From Daucus carota subsp. sativus (taxonomy: Eukaryota; Streptophyta; Magnoliopsida; Apiales; Apiaceae), in NCBI RefSeq assembly GCF_001625215.2, contig NC_030383.2:10552779-10616778 (forward strand): a stretch of 64,000 nt of DNA, written 5' to 3'. Below are positions 47,293 through 59,161 of this stretch, in pieces. Below the pieces are notes generated by a model. That model ran no database searches and was not told the DNA's origin. It saw only the letters and a list, made by a program, of their open reading frames with translations. Each line of letters starts with the position of its first letter. The stretch's first letter is position 1. A program made the position numbers and the translations under genes.

Positions 47293-49421
47293 ATGGCAAG
47301 AAAAGGCAAGGGCAAGGGGAAGGCCAAGGAGACAACCAAAGGCAAGGGAAAAGGGAAAGCCAAGGAGACAACTTCCACTCGGAAGGGTAAAGGAAAGTCT
47401 AGCACCTTGGCTATACGTGATGAGCCAACTGATTCGGATGAAGGCGGGGAGAATCCGAATGAAGAGGAAGTTCCAAGACGAAGGGTAATTAGGAGGCCAC
47501 GATCCCATTCAGCCGGTTTGTTTGGAAAAGTCCCTCCGAAACCAATCCGTATCAATATTTCAGGAGGACAGTAAGTCTACTTGTAGTAACTTATATATAT
47601 ATATATATGTATATCTATCTATCTGTATATATATATATATGTATCTTGCACTTGTTTAAATTTTGTTGACATACATATATATGTACATATAATCTCTTTT
47701 CACATTTTGGTAGTATTGAAGATGATCAAGCAAAGAAGACTTTGCTTGCTATTGTTCGTGAAAGGTGGCCCGTTGGACATTACACGTTCACCGACATTGT
47801 TGAACATGATGGTGAATGGCTAAAACACGTAGTCGAGGAATTTAATGTAAGCTACTCTTCTTATGCTCACATCGTGATTTGTATGCATGCTTTTTTATTT
47901 ATTTGTATTATGTGTAAATAGTCTAACCATATGTATGTAATTTATCTTGATTTTATTATAATTGTAGTTATATTTCAAGCAACAAAAGGGACAAAGCCGG
48001 TCCGAAGCAAAAAATATAATTGAGAAGCATATCAAGAACACAATAAAGAGGACGTTGAATGAGCTCAAGACAAATATTGAGCAAAAATCAAAGGAAAGCG
48101 GAATATCAAAATTGAGTTTAAGACCTGGATATTGGTCTGAACTTTTTTGGAAGGATTTATTAAATTATTGGGAAAAGAATGAGGGGCACTTGCATAGGTC
48201 ATCCGTTGGATCTACGAACCGCAAGAACGTCGAGCGGTTGCATAGTGCCGGTGCCCGGTCTTTTAATAAAGTGAAGGAGGTATATATAAATATCTATTAT
48301 CATACACACCTTAATTTCACTTTTAAGATTTAATTCACATATATATTATATTGATGATTTAAATTGTTTTTGGAAGGAAATGAAAAGGAAGGAACGTGGA
48401 AAGAATCCAACTCGCCTTGAAGTATGGAACCGGACGCATACAAGGGTTGGAAGTGATCCCGAGCACCCCGTGTATACCACGCCTGCTGCAATGGCCATAG
48501 CGGTAATTAAATGATTGTCTTGTGGTTTTTTTTTAAAGTTTCAATGTCCATTTTACTTTTTAAGTTGTTTAATGTACTGATTGATGCACATTTCTCTGTA
48601 GACACGATATGCTTCTATTCTAGAAAGCAGGCCGGTGTCGGTTACACAAACAGGGGATAGAGACGAGCCCTTGGAATGGTGGTTGTCAGCAACCGGAGTT
48701 CCCGAAGGCAAAAAGCCTAAGAAGGACTACCTTGTTGGATTCCCCGAGGCTCGTGCTAGTCAACTTATTCCGACTCTTGCCTCACGTTACAGGGATTCAA
48801 CAAGAGGCGAAGCCGGTGGATCTTCCGGTCAGAGACAAGAAGCCGTCATTCCCGACAATGTGTACCTCTCGGTCGTGCGCAATGTGCTCAATGAGGTCCG
48901 TGCGAACCCCCTTCAATTTCAGCGACAAATGTCTGAAGAAGAGATCGCGAATTTTGCAAAAACCGCACTAGAGGCCTCCGATCCAGCTGCCGATCCAAGT
49001 ACAAGGGTTCAATGGAATTCTATGATTGGTGGGGAGATGGTACACATTGTGGGGTCGATGGTCGAGGATATACTCCTCAAAATGGAAAGGAAGGTTGAAG
49101 AGGTACGAATTCATATTTGTTATCTACTTGTATTGATCGAGTATGCTTATTTTCTTATTGGTTGTCATTGTCTATTATATGTGCAATTAGGAAAAGGAAC
49201 GCAGACTCGCAGCGGAGAAGGATTATACTGATCCAGAGGAGCTGTCGGAGGAGGAACGCGGGGGACCCGAAGCTGGTGCTGATGCGGGTGCCAATGCTAG
49301 TGCTGCTTCGGGAGCGGATGCTAGTGCTGCTTCGGGAGCGGATGCTAGTGCTGCTTCCGGAGCGGGTGCTACTGCCGCTGCGGATGGAGCTGCTTCCGAT
49401 TCAGATGTTACATTAGATTAG
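47293..49421 (+). CDS. CACTA TnpA-like protein (Transposase_24 / Ptta-En-Spm family), 526 aa
   Basis: The exons are 47293-47570, 47714-47846, 47968-48279, 48377-48502, 48602-49102 and 49191-49421 (1581 nt in phase). The N-terminus is lysine/glycine-rich with two GKGKGKAKETT units, and a basic SHSAGLFGKVPPKPIRI stretch follows. The middle matches the plant Transposase_24 family: RPGYWSELFWKDLLNYWEKN, SVGSTNRKNVERLHSAGARS, KNPTRLEVWNRTHTR, HPVYTTPAAMAIATRYASIL. The C-terminus is alanine-rich, with a 24-bp unit (ASAASGAD) repeated three times. An alternative start at 46410 (MAARIKNRKPSPKSSSM, exon 46410-46460) could splice in phase to 47246 and add a hydrophobic GTLWWFVILVVMIIAL segment. I prefer MARKGKG as the start. 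The likely role is to bind the AACCGACCG motifs and bring the ends together. Confidence 0.88.
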
Positions 49422-49661
49422 TTTGGCTTTTGAATATTTGTGTTTTGAATATTGTGTTTAAGTTGGATTTGGAATTTGGTTAATGCTTGTGTTTTGCCCT
49501 TGTAGACAATTATAAGTTTGATGTTTGGGATTGTAGTTATGGTACATTTTGTTGTTATATATGGTGTTATGGTTTATGTATTTTGGATATTGTTGATTGT
49601 TGGTAGCAGGTATGGCAGTATATAGAAACAGCAGGATTATTTTTTTTTTGATAGAAAACCC

Positions 49662-50425
49662 AGAAAACCGACCGACTTAAGACAAAACCGACCGTCCTTA
49701 CCATTCAATTCACAGACAAAACCGACCGACGTATACATAACCGACCATGGTTACCATTCAAAAAAGCCAGAAAACCGACCGATTGCTTACTTCTCGGTCG
49801 GTTATCTTTGGCTGATCGGTCGGTTATACACGGTCGGTTTTAATCCCTGCAAGCGTTCTGGTCGTTAACCGACCATGTCCTGTCGGTCGGTTATGGGAAA
49901 CCGACCGAACGCGGTCGGTTATAAGGTCATTGTTTTCAGTTTGACTTTTCTGGTCAAACGTTTATAACCGACCACCCCCGGTCGGTTTTAGTGAGCTGCA
50001 GCAACTTTGACTTTTTGGTCAAGATATTTTAACCGACCACCGACGGTCGGTTTTAGTTCCCCCAACAAATTTGACTTTTTTGGTCAACAGATTATAACCG
50101 ACCACATACGGTCGGTTATATTATTCTTATATCGATTGACCATATTTTGGTCAAACATGAAAAACCGACCGACTCCGGTCGGTTTTAGTTTACACGTGGC
50201 TGTGGCGTCCACGTGGCTCCAGATGGCATTGCTACAGGGCCCAGGTAGCGACTTTCTTAAATAAGCAAAACCGACCGACATTCCGGTCGGTTTTCGTCTT
50301 TAAACCCGACCAATAGCTGATAACCGACCAGGTTACAACCGACCAGCTTCTCCGGTCGGTTTTAGTGTTTAAACCGACCGTTTATTCTTTTAACCGACCG
50401 TTTTTGGCGGTCGGTTTTGTCCTGT
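49662..50425. repeat. Right subterminal AACCGACCG array with W-box-like pairs
   Basis: This is the densest motif block in the element, with many head-to-head pairs (AACCGACC...GGTCGGTT). Between them, at about 49938, 50008, 50070 and 50136, are four copies of an inverted pair of the type TTGACTTTTTTGGTCAA, spaced about 62-70 bp. TTGAC(C/T) is the WRKY-factor W-box core. Confidence 0.88.
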
Positions 50426-50440
50426 TTTTTTGTAGTGACG

Positions 50441-50803
50441 TCACTTCCATCGCATTTCCCAGCACTCCACTAGATTCTCTAAAGTCAGCCCTTGAAGAGG
50501 ACTGAAAGTATCGATAATATTTCATATTCACGGTAACTTATTCTGATGATGAATAGATGATCCAAGTCACGACCGAGTAAACTGCCCCGAGTCACCGGGG
50601 TTCCCATTCAATGCACAACTAGTTATTATACAAATATTCAATGGTATATTCAATTCAATGAAAAAGAATCAGTTGATAGAAAATCTATATACTTACCTCA
50701 TCATGGTTTATGTTAATATTTATAATTTGCTGAGACATAAACCTACACTTAGCCCTTTTGATTCTTTCTCAACTCCTTTAGTGCCATACTGTACTAAAGG
50801 AGA
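50441..50803. promoter_or_regulatory. Truncated upstream region of the GLR gene
   Basis: Only about 363 bp separate the CACTA insertion from the GLR start codon. Whatever promoter lay further upstream is now 11.8 kb away, beyond the element. Confidence 0.6.
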
Positions 50804-53800
50804 ATGTTGGGATTTCGTGTTCATGATCGTGTTTTCAGTTGTGTATTCATATATCTTCTGGTATCGTCGTTCTGTAATGCAGCAAGCGGGAACCATGCAA
50901 AGCTCCATGCTGTAGGAGGTATTGTTGATTACTCCTCTGTTACTGGCAAACAACAAAAAATAGCCATGGAGATGGCTATAGTAGATTATCATGCTCAGGT
51001 GCGGCAATTGCATCCTCGCGTGGTCTTACATGTTATGGACTCCCGGAAGGATCCTCTGAGAGCAGCTTCTTTGGGTAATCTATCTTCATCATTCTGAATT
51101 CTATAAATTTATGTGATGAAGCACAACTCTAGAGCTTAAAGTATTTAGTTTTCTAGCTTGTAAAGATGCATGCAACAAGCTTAGGCAAGGCAAAGTACTC
51201 CATAAGTACTCCATGTATACAGTATAAGCCTCTTCATTTGACTTGCATATAGATACAGAGAGATTAATGGAAAATTAGTCAACCCCCTCAACAACTTCAT
51301 AAGGGCGGCAGGTTACGAATAAAAAATTTAGTATAAATTTGTATATTTTATAAGTTTAATTAGTTTAGCAAGCGCATGCTGTTGTAGAACTCAGCATGCG
51401 CACAGTACATACTAAATAGTATGTGTAGCATTCAATGGGCCTGTTTGGTTGAGAGAAGCAGAAGTTGCTTCTGGCTTCTGTTTCTCTTGACCCGTTTGTG
51501 TAAAGAAGCAGAAACACTTTTAAAAAGCTGAGAATGCTAACTTCTCTCTCAGTTTCTGCTTCTTTTCCAAACACTTTATTAACTCCTTTACTTCTCACTT
51601 CTACTCCACTTCTTTATTATAAGCAAAAAATCACTTCTTTTAAGTTAACCCAAACGGCCCCAATGAAGCCTTCTTTGCAGCTTTTAACAGAGCTGAATAC
51701 TTAACAAGAATGCTTATGTGAAGTTCTTAAGAAATTTGTAGTTGGTAAAATCCATACTTAACGCTAAAAAATTTACCTTGTATATTTACAGCTAAGAAAC
51801 TAATCAAAAAGGAGAACGTAAGTGTGATCATAGGCTTGGATAGATATGATGAGGCTGTCATTGTTGCTCAACTTGGGAACACATCACAAGTTCCAGTTCT
51901 TTCATTGGCCAGTGACGTCCCCTTTTCGGCCCCTAGCCTATGGCCATTTCTGGTAAATATGGCTCGCTCCCAACGCGCTCAGATGAAAGCGGTGGCAGCC
52001 ATAGTTCAAAGCTGGCAATGGCGAAAAGTAACTGTCATTTATGAAGATACTCCATCAAGTGTTAATGGAATCTTTCCCGACCTTATTGAAGCGCTTCAAG
52101 AAGTGAACGCAGATATTGATTATTATCTCCCTCTTCAAGCCTTTCCTTTATATTCCATACAAGAAAAGTTGAGGGATCTCCAAAGAAGACAGAGTAGAGT
52201 TTTTATTGTCCACACTTCAAGTAGTCTCGCGATCAATATTTTCCTGGAAGCCAAGCGATTGAAAATGATGAAAAAAGAGTTTGTGTGGATCACCACGGAT
52301 AGCATCAGTAATTTTATTGATTCTTTTAATTCCTCGACAATCTCTGCCATGCAAGGTGTCCTGGGAGTAAAGGGTTTCTCTGCCTTTTATGTTCAAAAGC
52401 GATACAAGGATTTCTCCATGCGTTTCAAGGCTAAATTTCGATCAGAACACCCCACTCAGAAATATATGCAGCCTGGAACTTTTGCTCTGAATGCCTATGA
52501 TGCTTTATACACTGCTGTATTAGCAATTGAAGGGAAACAAAATCCAAAATCTCTTGCACATAACTTAATCAACCATACTTCAGTGGATGGGGAGAAATTA
52601 CTGGCAAGAATTTTACAGAGTAAATTTATGGGATTAAGTGGAGAGGTGAATTTTAAAGGAGGAACTCTGGCTCCATCAAAAATTTTCCAGATTGTTAATG
52701 TCATTGGTAAAAGTTATCTACGGCTCGGATATTGGTCTGAAGGATTAGGATTCTCAATGAACATTAACAATGGAACTAAGTACAGCAAGTCTATGAAGAT
52801 ATTGGGGCAAGTAAATTGGCCAGGACGTTCTTCGACAACTCCTAAAGGATGGGCCATTGCAACAAGCAGCAACAGACTAAGAATAGGAGTACCTGGTCGC
52901 AACACTTTCAAAGAATTCGTGAATGTGACTTATGCACATCCCGGGAAGCCAATTGTAGGAGGATGGTCCATTGATGTGTTTAAAGCTGTTGTTCAGAATT
53001 TACCATACAACTTACTGTATGACTTTTTCCCCTACAATGGAACTTATGATGCACTTGTTCAGGAGATTAGTCTCTCGGTAATTACTTGCTCTATGCCAGA
53101 CTCTCGCGTATATTTGTGCTTCTTAAGTCACTTCTACCAAGTTTTTTAATATTCTAACATTGTTAATTTGCATGATTGAGCTCTTGAAGACTTTTGACGC
53201 GGTGGTCGGGGACACAAATATTGTGGCTAACCGCTGCGCTTATGCAGAGTTCTCACAGCCTTACTCTGACTCTGGTCTACAGCTGCTGGTCTACTCAAAG
53301 TCGAAAACATCTGCTGCTAGAGCATGGCTGTTCATGAAGCCATTCACAACATGCACCTGGATTTCCACGGCTCTTGTCAACTTATATAGTGGTTTTGTTG
53401 TGTGGTTCATTGAGCGCCAGACAAATAGAGACTTCGAAGGAAGTTGGTTCAAACAATGTGGAACAATCATTTGGTTGGCCTTCACTACGCTCTTCACATC
53501 TTTACAAGGTAAGTTTTCCATTAGTTTCATAGTCAGTCCACTAGTCAACTCAATGGTCATAACCATTAATCTTTATAATCGCGATTGCAGGTGACAAATT
53601 GCATAGCAACTTGTCTCGAATGGCTGCAGTAATCTGGCTCTTTGTGGCCTTAGCTATAACTTCTAGTTACACAGCTAGTTTGACCTCGTTCCTCACATAT
53701 CAGAATTTTGATCCGCCAGTGACTACTGTTGAAACATTAATAAGGACTGGCGCGAAAGTTGGGTGTAACGGTAATTCTTTTGTCGTCAAATATCTGCAAC

Positions 53801-54369
53801 ATGTGTTAGATTTCGACCCACAAAACATCGTGAGGATATACAAAGAGGATGATTATCCCGAGGCCCTTAGGAGCGGACAGATTGCTGCTGCTTTTCTCGA
53901 AGTCCCATATATCAAACTCCTCCTTGCTAAAAATTGCAAAGGCTTTAAGACCGGAGAGTCGTACAAAGTCGGAGGTTTTGGATTTGTGTTTCCTAAAGAT
54001 TCTCCAATGCTTACGGACATTTCTCAAGCGGTTCTTAATGTGTCAGAGAGTGGAACACTACGAAAGCTGGAGAAGACTATGTTGGACTCAAACAAATGTT
54101 CAGAATCTGATGACAAAGATGATTATAGTCTTGGACTTGACAGCTTCTGGGGTCTCTTTGCGATCACTGGAGGAGCCTCAACTATAGCTTTTCTGTTCTA
54201 TTTCTTTCCTTGTCGCATCCCAAAATGGTCTGGTTTTAGCAGCAGAGTGTTCTCAGAAACAGAGCCCAAGCATGAGACGCACAACCTACCAGGGAGATTT
54301 GCTTCATCACAACATGATCCGGACCAAGATGAAAGAGTCTTATTTGATGCAGAAATGAAAAACCAATGA
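50804..54369 (+). CDS. Glutamate receptor-like cation channel (GLR), 884 aa
   Basis: This is a plasma- or endomembrane ligand-gated Ca2+-permeable channel. Exons are 50804-51074, 51792-53077, 53190-53508 and 53591-54369 (2655 nt). A signal peptide (residues 1-28, VFSCVFIYLLVSSFCNA) precedes the extracellular amino-terminal domain (about 32-420, with AMEMAIVDYHAQ and WQWRKVTVIYED). The ligand-binding S1 lobe is split by intron 2 (GGWSIDVFKAVV...TFDAVVGDTNIVANR). M1 (about 575-593, VNLYSGFVVWFIE), the pore loop and M3 with SYTASLTSFLT (about 651-661) follow, then S2 and M4 (GLFAITGGASTIAFLFYFF). Length and order are complete for a plant GLR. The clade is not assigned. The first intron carries a MITE at 51437-51661. 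Confidence 0.95.
51437..51661. mobile_element. MITE in GLR intron 1 (GGGCC(T/G)GTTTGG termini)
   Basis: The left end GGGCCTGTTTGGTTGAGAGA and the right end read inward, GGGGCCGTTTGGGTTAACTT, are inverted repeats. The interior is rich in CTTCT/AGAAG. The terminus type is common in plant hAT-like MITEs. The TSD is not clean (CAAT shared), so the superfamily is left open. Confidence 0.65.
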
Positions 54370-55312
54370 CCATCTCAACAACAGTTACTTTTTTTAGTAG
54401 CATCACTTTCTTAGTTTGCTAGTGTAGCAAGTAGCAACATATTGTAGTGTCATCAGTCATGTGTACAGTGTATCAGTGTATGGTTAAAAGAATGCTGGTA
54501 AATTATATGTAGGGTGGAGTCCTGGAGGATGGAGTTCATGGAGATTACAAAAATTACATCGGCTCTGGCTGGTTTGTCTCCGACTAAAACCCAGACTTTA
54601 AATTATTTTCGATTTTAGGCTCATAAATATTTATTTGGATAATATATAAAAATCGGTTTAAGCTTAGCAATAAATCAGAACCTGATTTAAAGTCAGAAAT
54701 TAATTTGAGGTAGAAGTATTTTTTCGGTGACTTAAATTTTTTGAACTTTTTTTGATAAAAAGTACCCATAAGTCATAAGTTATCCATAAATCATTTTTAT
54801 TTTTATTATTATATTTTTAACAATCCATAAGTCATTCAAAAACATACAAACAAACATTATAAACTCACCTTACAACATTAAATCACGTTAAGTCGTAAAT
54901 TACAATTTTAAACTCTGTGAAACGGCCTCTAGAATCGATTTAGAGCCCTTTTGCCCGGCTTAAAATATAGGTTTTAAATCATTTTGACCTTTAAATTGAA
55001 AAATGTTATATCATAAGCCGACTTAAAGTTAGAAATAAATCAGAAACTTTTTTATAAAAATTATCAATAATTAATAAATTATCCATAAATCATTTTTATT
55101 GTTAATTTTAACAACAACTAATAAATCATTAATACATCATAATTATTCAAACATATATTTTAAACTCCAAATTTATCATATTAAACCATCCTAAATTATA
55201 ATTCACAATTTTAAATCGAGTGTGCTTATTGTTGCAATGCCACTATCTTTTTTATTGTTCTACTATTGTATATGTCAAACTATTCTATCCCGCTAAACTG
55301 CAAATAGCATTA
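54370..55312. other. GLR 3' region and old local duplication
   Basis: Two diverged AT-rich stretches (about 54680-54910 and 55010-55220) share phrases such as CATAAATCATTTTTATT and ACAATTTTAAA(C/T)(T/C), about 330 bp apart. This looks like an old tandem duplication. No gene was found. Confidence 0.45.
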
Positions 55313-55651
55313 GAGCAAGTCCAACAGCTGCCCTATTTAGTGTCCTAAGTCATAATAAAGGCACTTGATTAAAAATATTGATCCAATAGTGTCCTAGTGA
55401 TGCCTTATATCACTAGGACAACCTCTTCAAGCCTTATTTTTAGGCACTCACTCTCCTTGCCCTATCCCATATTTTATAATAAATTCATACCAACACTCTC
55501 TTTCTCTCTCTACTTTATATTATGTTTTAATGATGTGAACTTTTAATAATAAAATATTAAACATATAGTGATAGAATATATCCTAAACTACTGGGACATA
55601 ACTTTTTATATTATATTTAGGGTTCCAACTAGGACACTGTTGGACTTGCTC
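55313..55651. mobile_element. Tourist-like (PIF/Harbinger) MITE, TTA TSD
   Basis: The ends GAGCAAGTCCAACAGCTGCC and, read inward from the right, GAGCAAGTCCAACAGTGTCC are inverted repeats with a TTA TSD (55310-55312 and 55652-55654). It is from the same terminus family as the element at 5612-6013. Confidence 0.85.
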
Positions 55652-56164
55652 TTAGACATTAGTTTCGTGTCCGGCACTGAGGATGGAAATTATCACTTTA
55701 GTATTGAACCTTTAATAAGAGAATTAATTCTTTTTATGCCGTGTTAATAACTTAATATACATCTTAGCGATGGAATGATATTATATTATTATTGTGTCAT
55801 ATTCGTTCAAATGTTTGACCTGCAACCTGCAATTTGGTATCACCGACATACGTAACATATCTTTGTTTGATAAATACAAGTTGACAAAATGGCATTGGCG
55901 TAGTAGTTGAAAATTCGAAAGCTCATCCTTTCTTAAATGTTGAAAATGCTTGTCTTAAACTGAAATGTGAATTCATATTGTGAGTTGAGGAAAGGTCTTG
56001 GTATTTATGATATGATTTCATTTTTCATTCATATTAATTGGTTTAAAATTATGATGCAAAACATCCTCATAATAAACATATTCGTCTTAGTTTAAAAAAA
56101 AAAAACACATTCGTCTTAATTATAAGCGATTTAATGATAATGGCTCCGCTCCTATATTTAAATT

Positions 56165-56725
56165 TCGAGTTAAATATCAAATTGGTCGCTTAAGTGAAGA
56201 TCGTATATCACTTTTTTGATTGATCTTTTAGAGATATCATTTTAATCACTAAATTCGTATAAAATATCAAATTAATACCTCTAAGAATTTGTCGAGAAAG
56301 TAAATATTTTTCTGATTAAGTTTTACACATTTTTCCTCAACGCTACTATAACCAAATGAAAAGTGGTGAATTATATTCTAGTATTTTAGATAATATATCT
56401 AGATTTTAAAAAAAAATATTTACTATCTATTTTTATTTAAATAAGATTAATTAATTGTAAAATTTAAAATAAATAGTATATATTATTTATAAAATCTAGA
56501 TATATTATCTAAAATACTAGAATTCACCACTTTTCATTTGGTTATTATAGCGTTGAAGAAAAATATGTAAAATTTAATTAGAAAAATATTTACTATTTCA
56601 ACATATTTTTTGGGTATTCATTTGATATTTTATACGATTTTAGTGATCAAAATGACACGTCTAAAAAATTAATCAAAGAAGTGATAGTTGTCCTTCACTC
56701 CGGTGACCAATTTATACTTAACCCT
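56165..56725. mobile_element. Long foldback (snapback) MITE, about 560 bp
   Basis: Two arms of about 260-270 bp are inverted around an AT-rich centre near 56440. Left-arm phrases such as AACCAAATGAAAAGTGGTGA, TAGTATTTTAGATAATATAT and ATCAAATTGGTC return in inverted form on the right. The ends are near TTAAATATCAAATTGGTC and GACCAATTTATACTTAA. It has no coding capacity. RNA from it could form a long hairpin. Confidence 0.75.
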
Positions 56726-57748
56726 TTAAATTTCATATAGCACTTCCTTTTTTGTTAGTAGCCTCACATGACTCGGTAAAATATGATTAGTTATATCGCT
56801 GTGTGTGACATATTTCAACGTTATACAACTAGCTAGGTGAAATGCATCTATCTAGATGCTAATAATTGAATACTATAAAGTATAAACACGAAATTCTTTG
56901 CTATTATCTTTCCCTCGACTTTTGTATTGCGAAGAAAATGTAGCCAGCCGACCAGTAAAGAGATTGCAAAATCATATGGTTCACATGCAAAAGCACACGC
57001 CTCCTATGTAAGCAAATTCTAAGAAAGCCCTCTCTCGTGAAAGAGATTTAAAAAAGATTTGAGCAAGTCAGAGTATGACCAAGTAAGCATCGTGTACTAT
57101 CCGGAGTATCATTTTGACACTTTCTTTAGCTCGAACATCTGCTTCTACACTCCCAACGGTGACAAATATAACGGAGTCCGATCCTACCGAAAGAGGGGTT
57201 TTATGTATAATCTTTTTTAATGATTTTCAATTTAGATTTAAATATAGGATTTCACATATATGAAATAGTACATTAATATAGTTTGAAATCAAATATTTAT
57301 CAAGCTAGGTTAAAATTTATAGAAGGGCCTCGTAATAACGTTTTTCAAATTATAATATTAAAAAAACGTTCAAAACCCCGGCATCATTTCTAAATCCGTG
57401 AGTACTAACATAAGACTGAGTTTAATTTATTGAACATTTAATATATTAGTAGGAAAAATGATAAAAAAATATGGAATTGGATATAAAAATGGGTATTAAT
57501 CGAATCTTGAATACTTTACTTATTATTGAATATTGATATTGCCAACTTTTCAGTTAGAGGAAGCAGTTCAATCTCAAAAGAGTCTAACTGATTTGTGTTG
57601 TTCAACTAATATCTACAAACATGTCCTGGTTCATACCATCAACATAAACATAATAATATACTCAACAGAAATGAAGGAATGATATGGCAAAATAAACACA
57701 TTGGAGTATGAATGTATAAAACTCTACAGACTTTACCTAAACTAACCA
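56726..57748. other. AT-rich spacer downstream of the RING-H2 gene
   Basis: No gene or defined repeat was seen. The end near 57.7 kb should hold the 3' UTR of the minus-strand RING gene. Confidence 0.45.
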
Positions 57749-58372
57749 TTACTGCTTCTCCAGATCATCATGAATTCGCTGTGATGAACGATCCCGGCTC
57801 AACATTTTCCTAAACGAACCTAGTCTTGACGATGATCCAATAACCTTCCCCGAAGCCTCAGCTGTTCCCTCCGCGATTTCATGATCCAGAGGCGGAGCTG
57901 TCGGATGAGGCTCCTCTGTTTCAGGCTCATTGCCTTGTTCAATAATCTGCGGTGGCTCTACCGCGCTACGACAAACAGGACAAGTGGAATTTGTACTTAA
58001 CCAAGTATCAATACAAGCTACATGGAAATTGTGATCACAATTCGGTAAAATTCTAATCAATTCGCCATCCTCTAAGTTACTTAGACAGACTGCGCACTCT
58101 ATAGTCCTTGACTTGTGATCATGTCTGAAAACAAAACTTGGCAGTGATCCGATGATTGTTTCGTCTAGGCCGGCTTTCGGGGGCTCGGGAGCCGTTGCGA
58201 AGAGGCCTATTTGCCAGAGAGAAGCGCGCTGGCGAGCTTGGCGCCGAAGAACACATCTTACATAAATGTGAAGGAGTGTGACAAGTAGTACAACGAATGA
58301 CAGAGATATTATCGCCGTGACCATGATTTTGCCGCTCACATTGTAGCGATGATCGTCGTCGTCGATATCCAT
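57749..58372 (-). CDS. ATL-family RING-H2 E3 ubiquitin ligase, 207 aa
   Basis: Intronless, as usual for ATL genes. A transmembrane helix (about 15-38, IMVTAIISLSFVVLLVTLLH) is followed by a basic stretch, the GLD box (AGLDETIIGSLPSF, 67-80) and a RING-H2 finger with ligands C93, C96, C112, H114, H117, C120, C131 and C134, plus the E2-contact Trp124 (DTWL). The C-terminal tail is acidic then Ser/Arg-rich. The protein should be a membrane-anchored E3 ligase with the RING facing the cytosol. The substrate and exact ATL number are not readable from sequence. Confidence 0.95.
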   Translation of the reverse strand: MDIDDDDHRYNVSGKIMVTAIISLSFVVLLVTLLHIYVRCVLRRQARQRASLWQIGLFATAPEPPKAGLDETIIGSLPSFVFRHDHKSRTIECAVCLSNLEDGELIRILPNCDHNFHVACIDTWLSTNSTCPVCRSAVEPPQIIEQGNEPETEEPHPTAPPLDHEIAEGTAEASGKVIGSSSRLGSFRKMLSRDRSSQRIHDDLEKQ

Positions 58373-58789
58373 GATCGATCGGCAGGAGCTATTTCTGCTG
58401 CTTGAATATTTGAAGATGAAATGGGGAGAGTTCTCTGTAGTTGTTAGAACATGACTTCAATAATGTGCCATGGCGTCTGTTATGGGATTATAAGATTTAT
58501 ACGACATTGGAAAATAATGTAATAAGTTGGTATAAAAATTCAACAGGGATGACTGTTGACCATTGACTTCTTTTCATTTGGGGTTTATTTCCTCAAGTTT
58601 TTAATTAGAACTTTGTTAATTGAAAATACAACACGTTATCACTGTACTTATGACTTGTGGTATGAAAAAGAAATTTGGGTTGAGACTCGTGAGTTTGCAA
58701 TATAGTGCGGCTTGCACAAAGCAACACGTTAAATCTTGAAGAATATTTGTTTAGTCTCGTGTACAAAATGTATTGTGATGAATATATAT
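58373..58789. promoter_or_regulatory. Upstream region of the RING-H2 gene
   Basis: AT-rich DNA 5' of the minus-strand RING gene. TTGACC/GGTCAA-type W-box-like words lie near 58553-58565 (GACTGTTGACCATTGACTTC). No other feature was seen. Confidence 0.4.
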
Positions 58790-58795
58790 GATCTG

Positions 58796-59155
58796 TTTTT
58801 TTTTTTTTACGAAATGCGGAAGGTTTATATCATTAAATCTTCAAGGATACAATTCTTACATTGATCGAACAGACTTCGAATCAAATATACAATCAAGATA
58901 CATATTTGACACATGAGCAAGTTCGTGCGCCGACATATTCGTAGACTACTTAATAAAGTACAACCTACTGTTGTTATAATGACGAGCTATCTTTCTGCGA
59001 TCTTCAATTACCTTGCCAAGTCTCGAACGCATGGGAACAACACTTCTAATTAGCTGAATCACTACAAGAGACAACTAGATTTTATATAAAACTCTTTTCA
59101 CCCCATCTCCATAGCCCAGCTCAACGCCTCTTTAATTGCTATAGCTTCTGCCAAA
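58796..59155 (-). mobile_element. 5'-truncated LINE, RNase H-like 3' end
   Basis: On the minus strand the fragment reads EAIAIKEALSWAMEMG, then MRSRLGKVIEDRR and NMSAHELAHVSNMYLDC, typical of the RNase H-like (RVT_3) tail of plant L1-type LINEs, with several stops. It ends in an A-run (T-run on +, 58796-58808). Both sides carry GATCTG followed by T residues (58790-58795 and 59156-59161), which fits a short TSD. It is a dead 360-bp copy. Confidence 0.75.
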
Positions 59156-59161
59156 GATCTG

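Larger units (their letters stand above)
38637..50437 (+). mobile_element. Structurally complete CACTA (En/Spm-type) transposon, 11.8 kb
   Basis: The element begins CACTACAAAAAAACAGGACA. The right end read inward is the same 20 bp, and identity continues through AAACCGACCG, giving at least 30 bp of perfect TIR. The 3-bp TSD ACG is exact (38634-38636 and 50438-50440), as expected for CACTA elements. Inside are a TNP2-type transposase gene (41430-44990), a TnpA-like gene (47293-49421) and a small minus-strand gene (39670-39984). Subterminal AACCGACCG motif arrays lie at both ends and in two internal blocks. I saw no disabling change in either transposase frame, and the identical TIRs and TSD suggest a recent insertion. 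Confidence 0.97.

Noticed and set aside
51237-51370. Possible exon in GLR intron 1
   Set aside because: The spliced ORF is in phase without it, and it contains stops.
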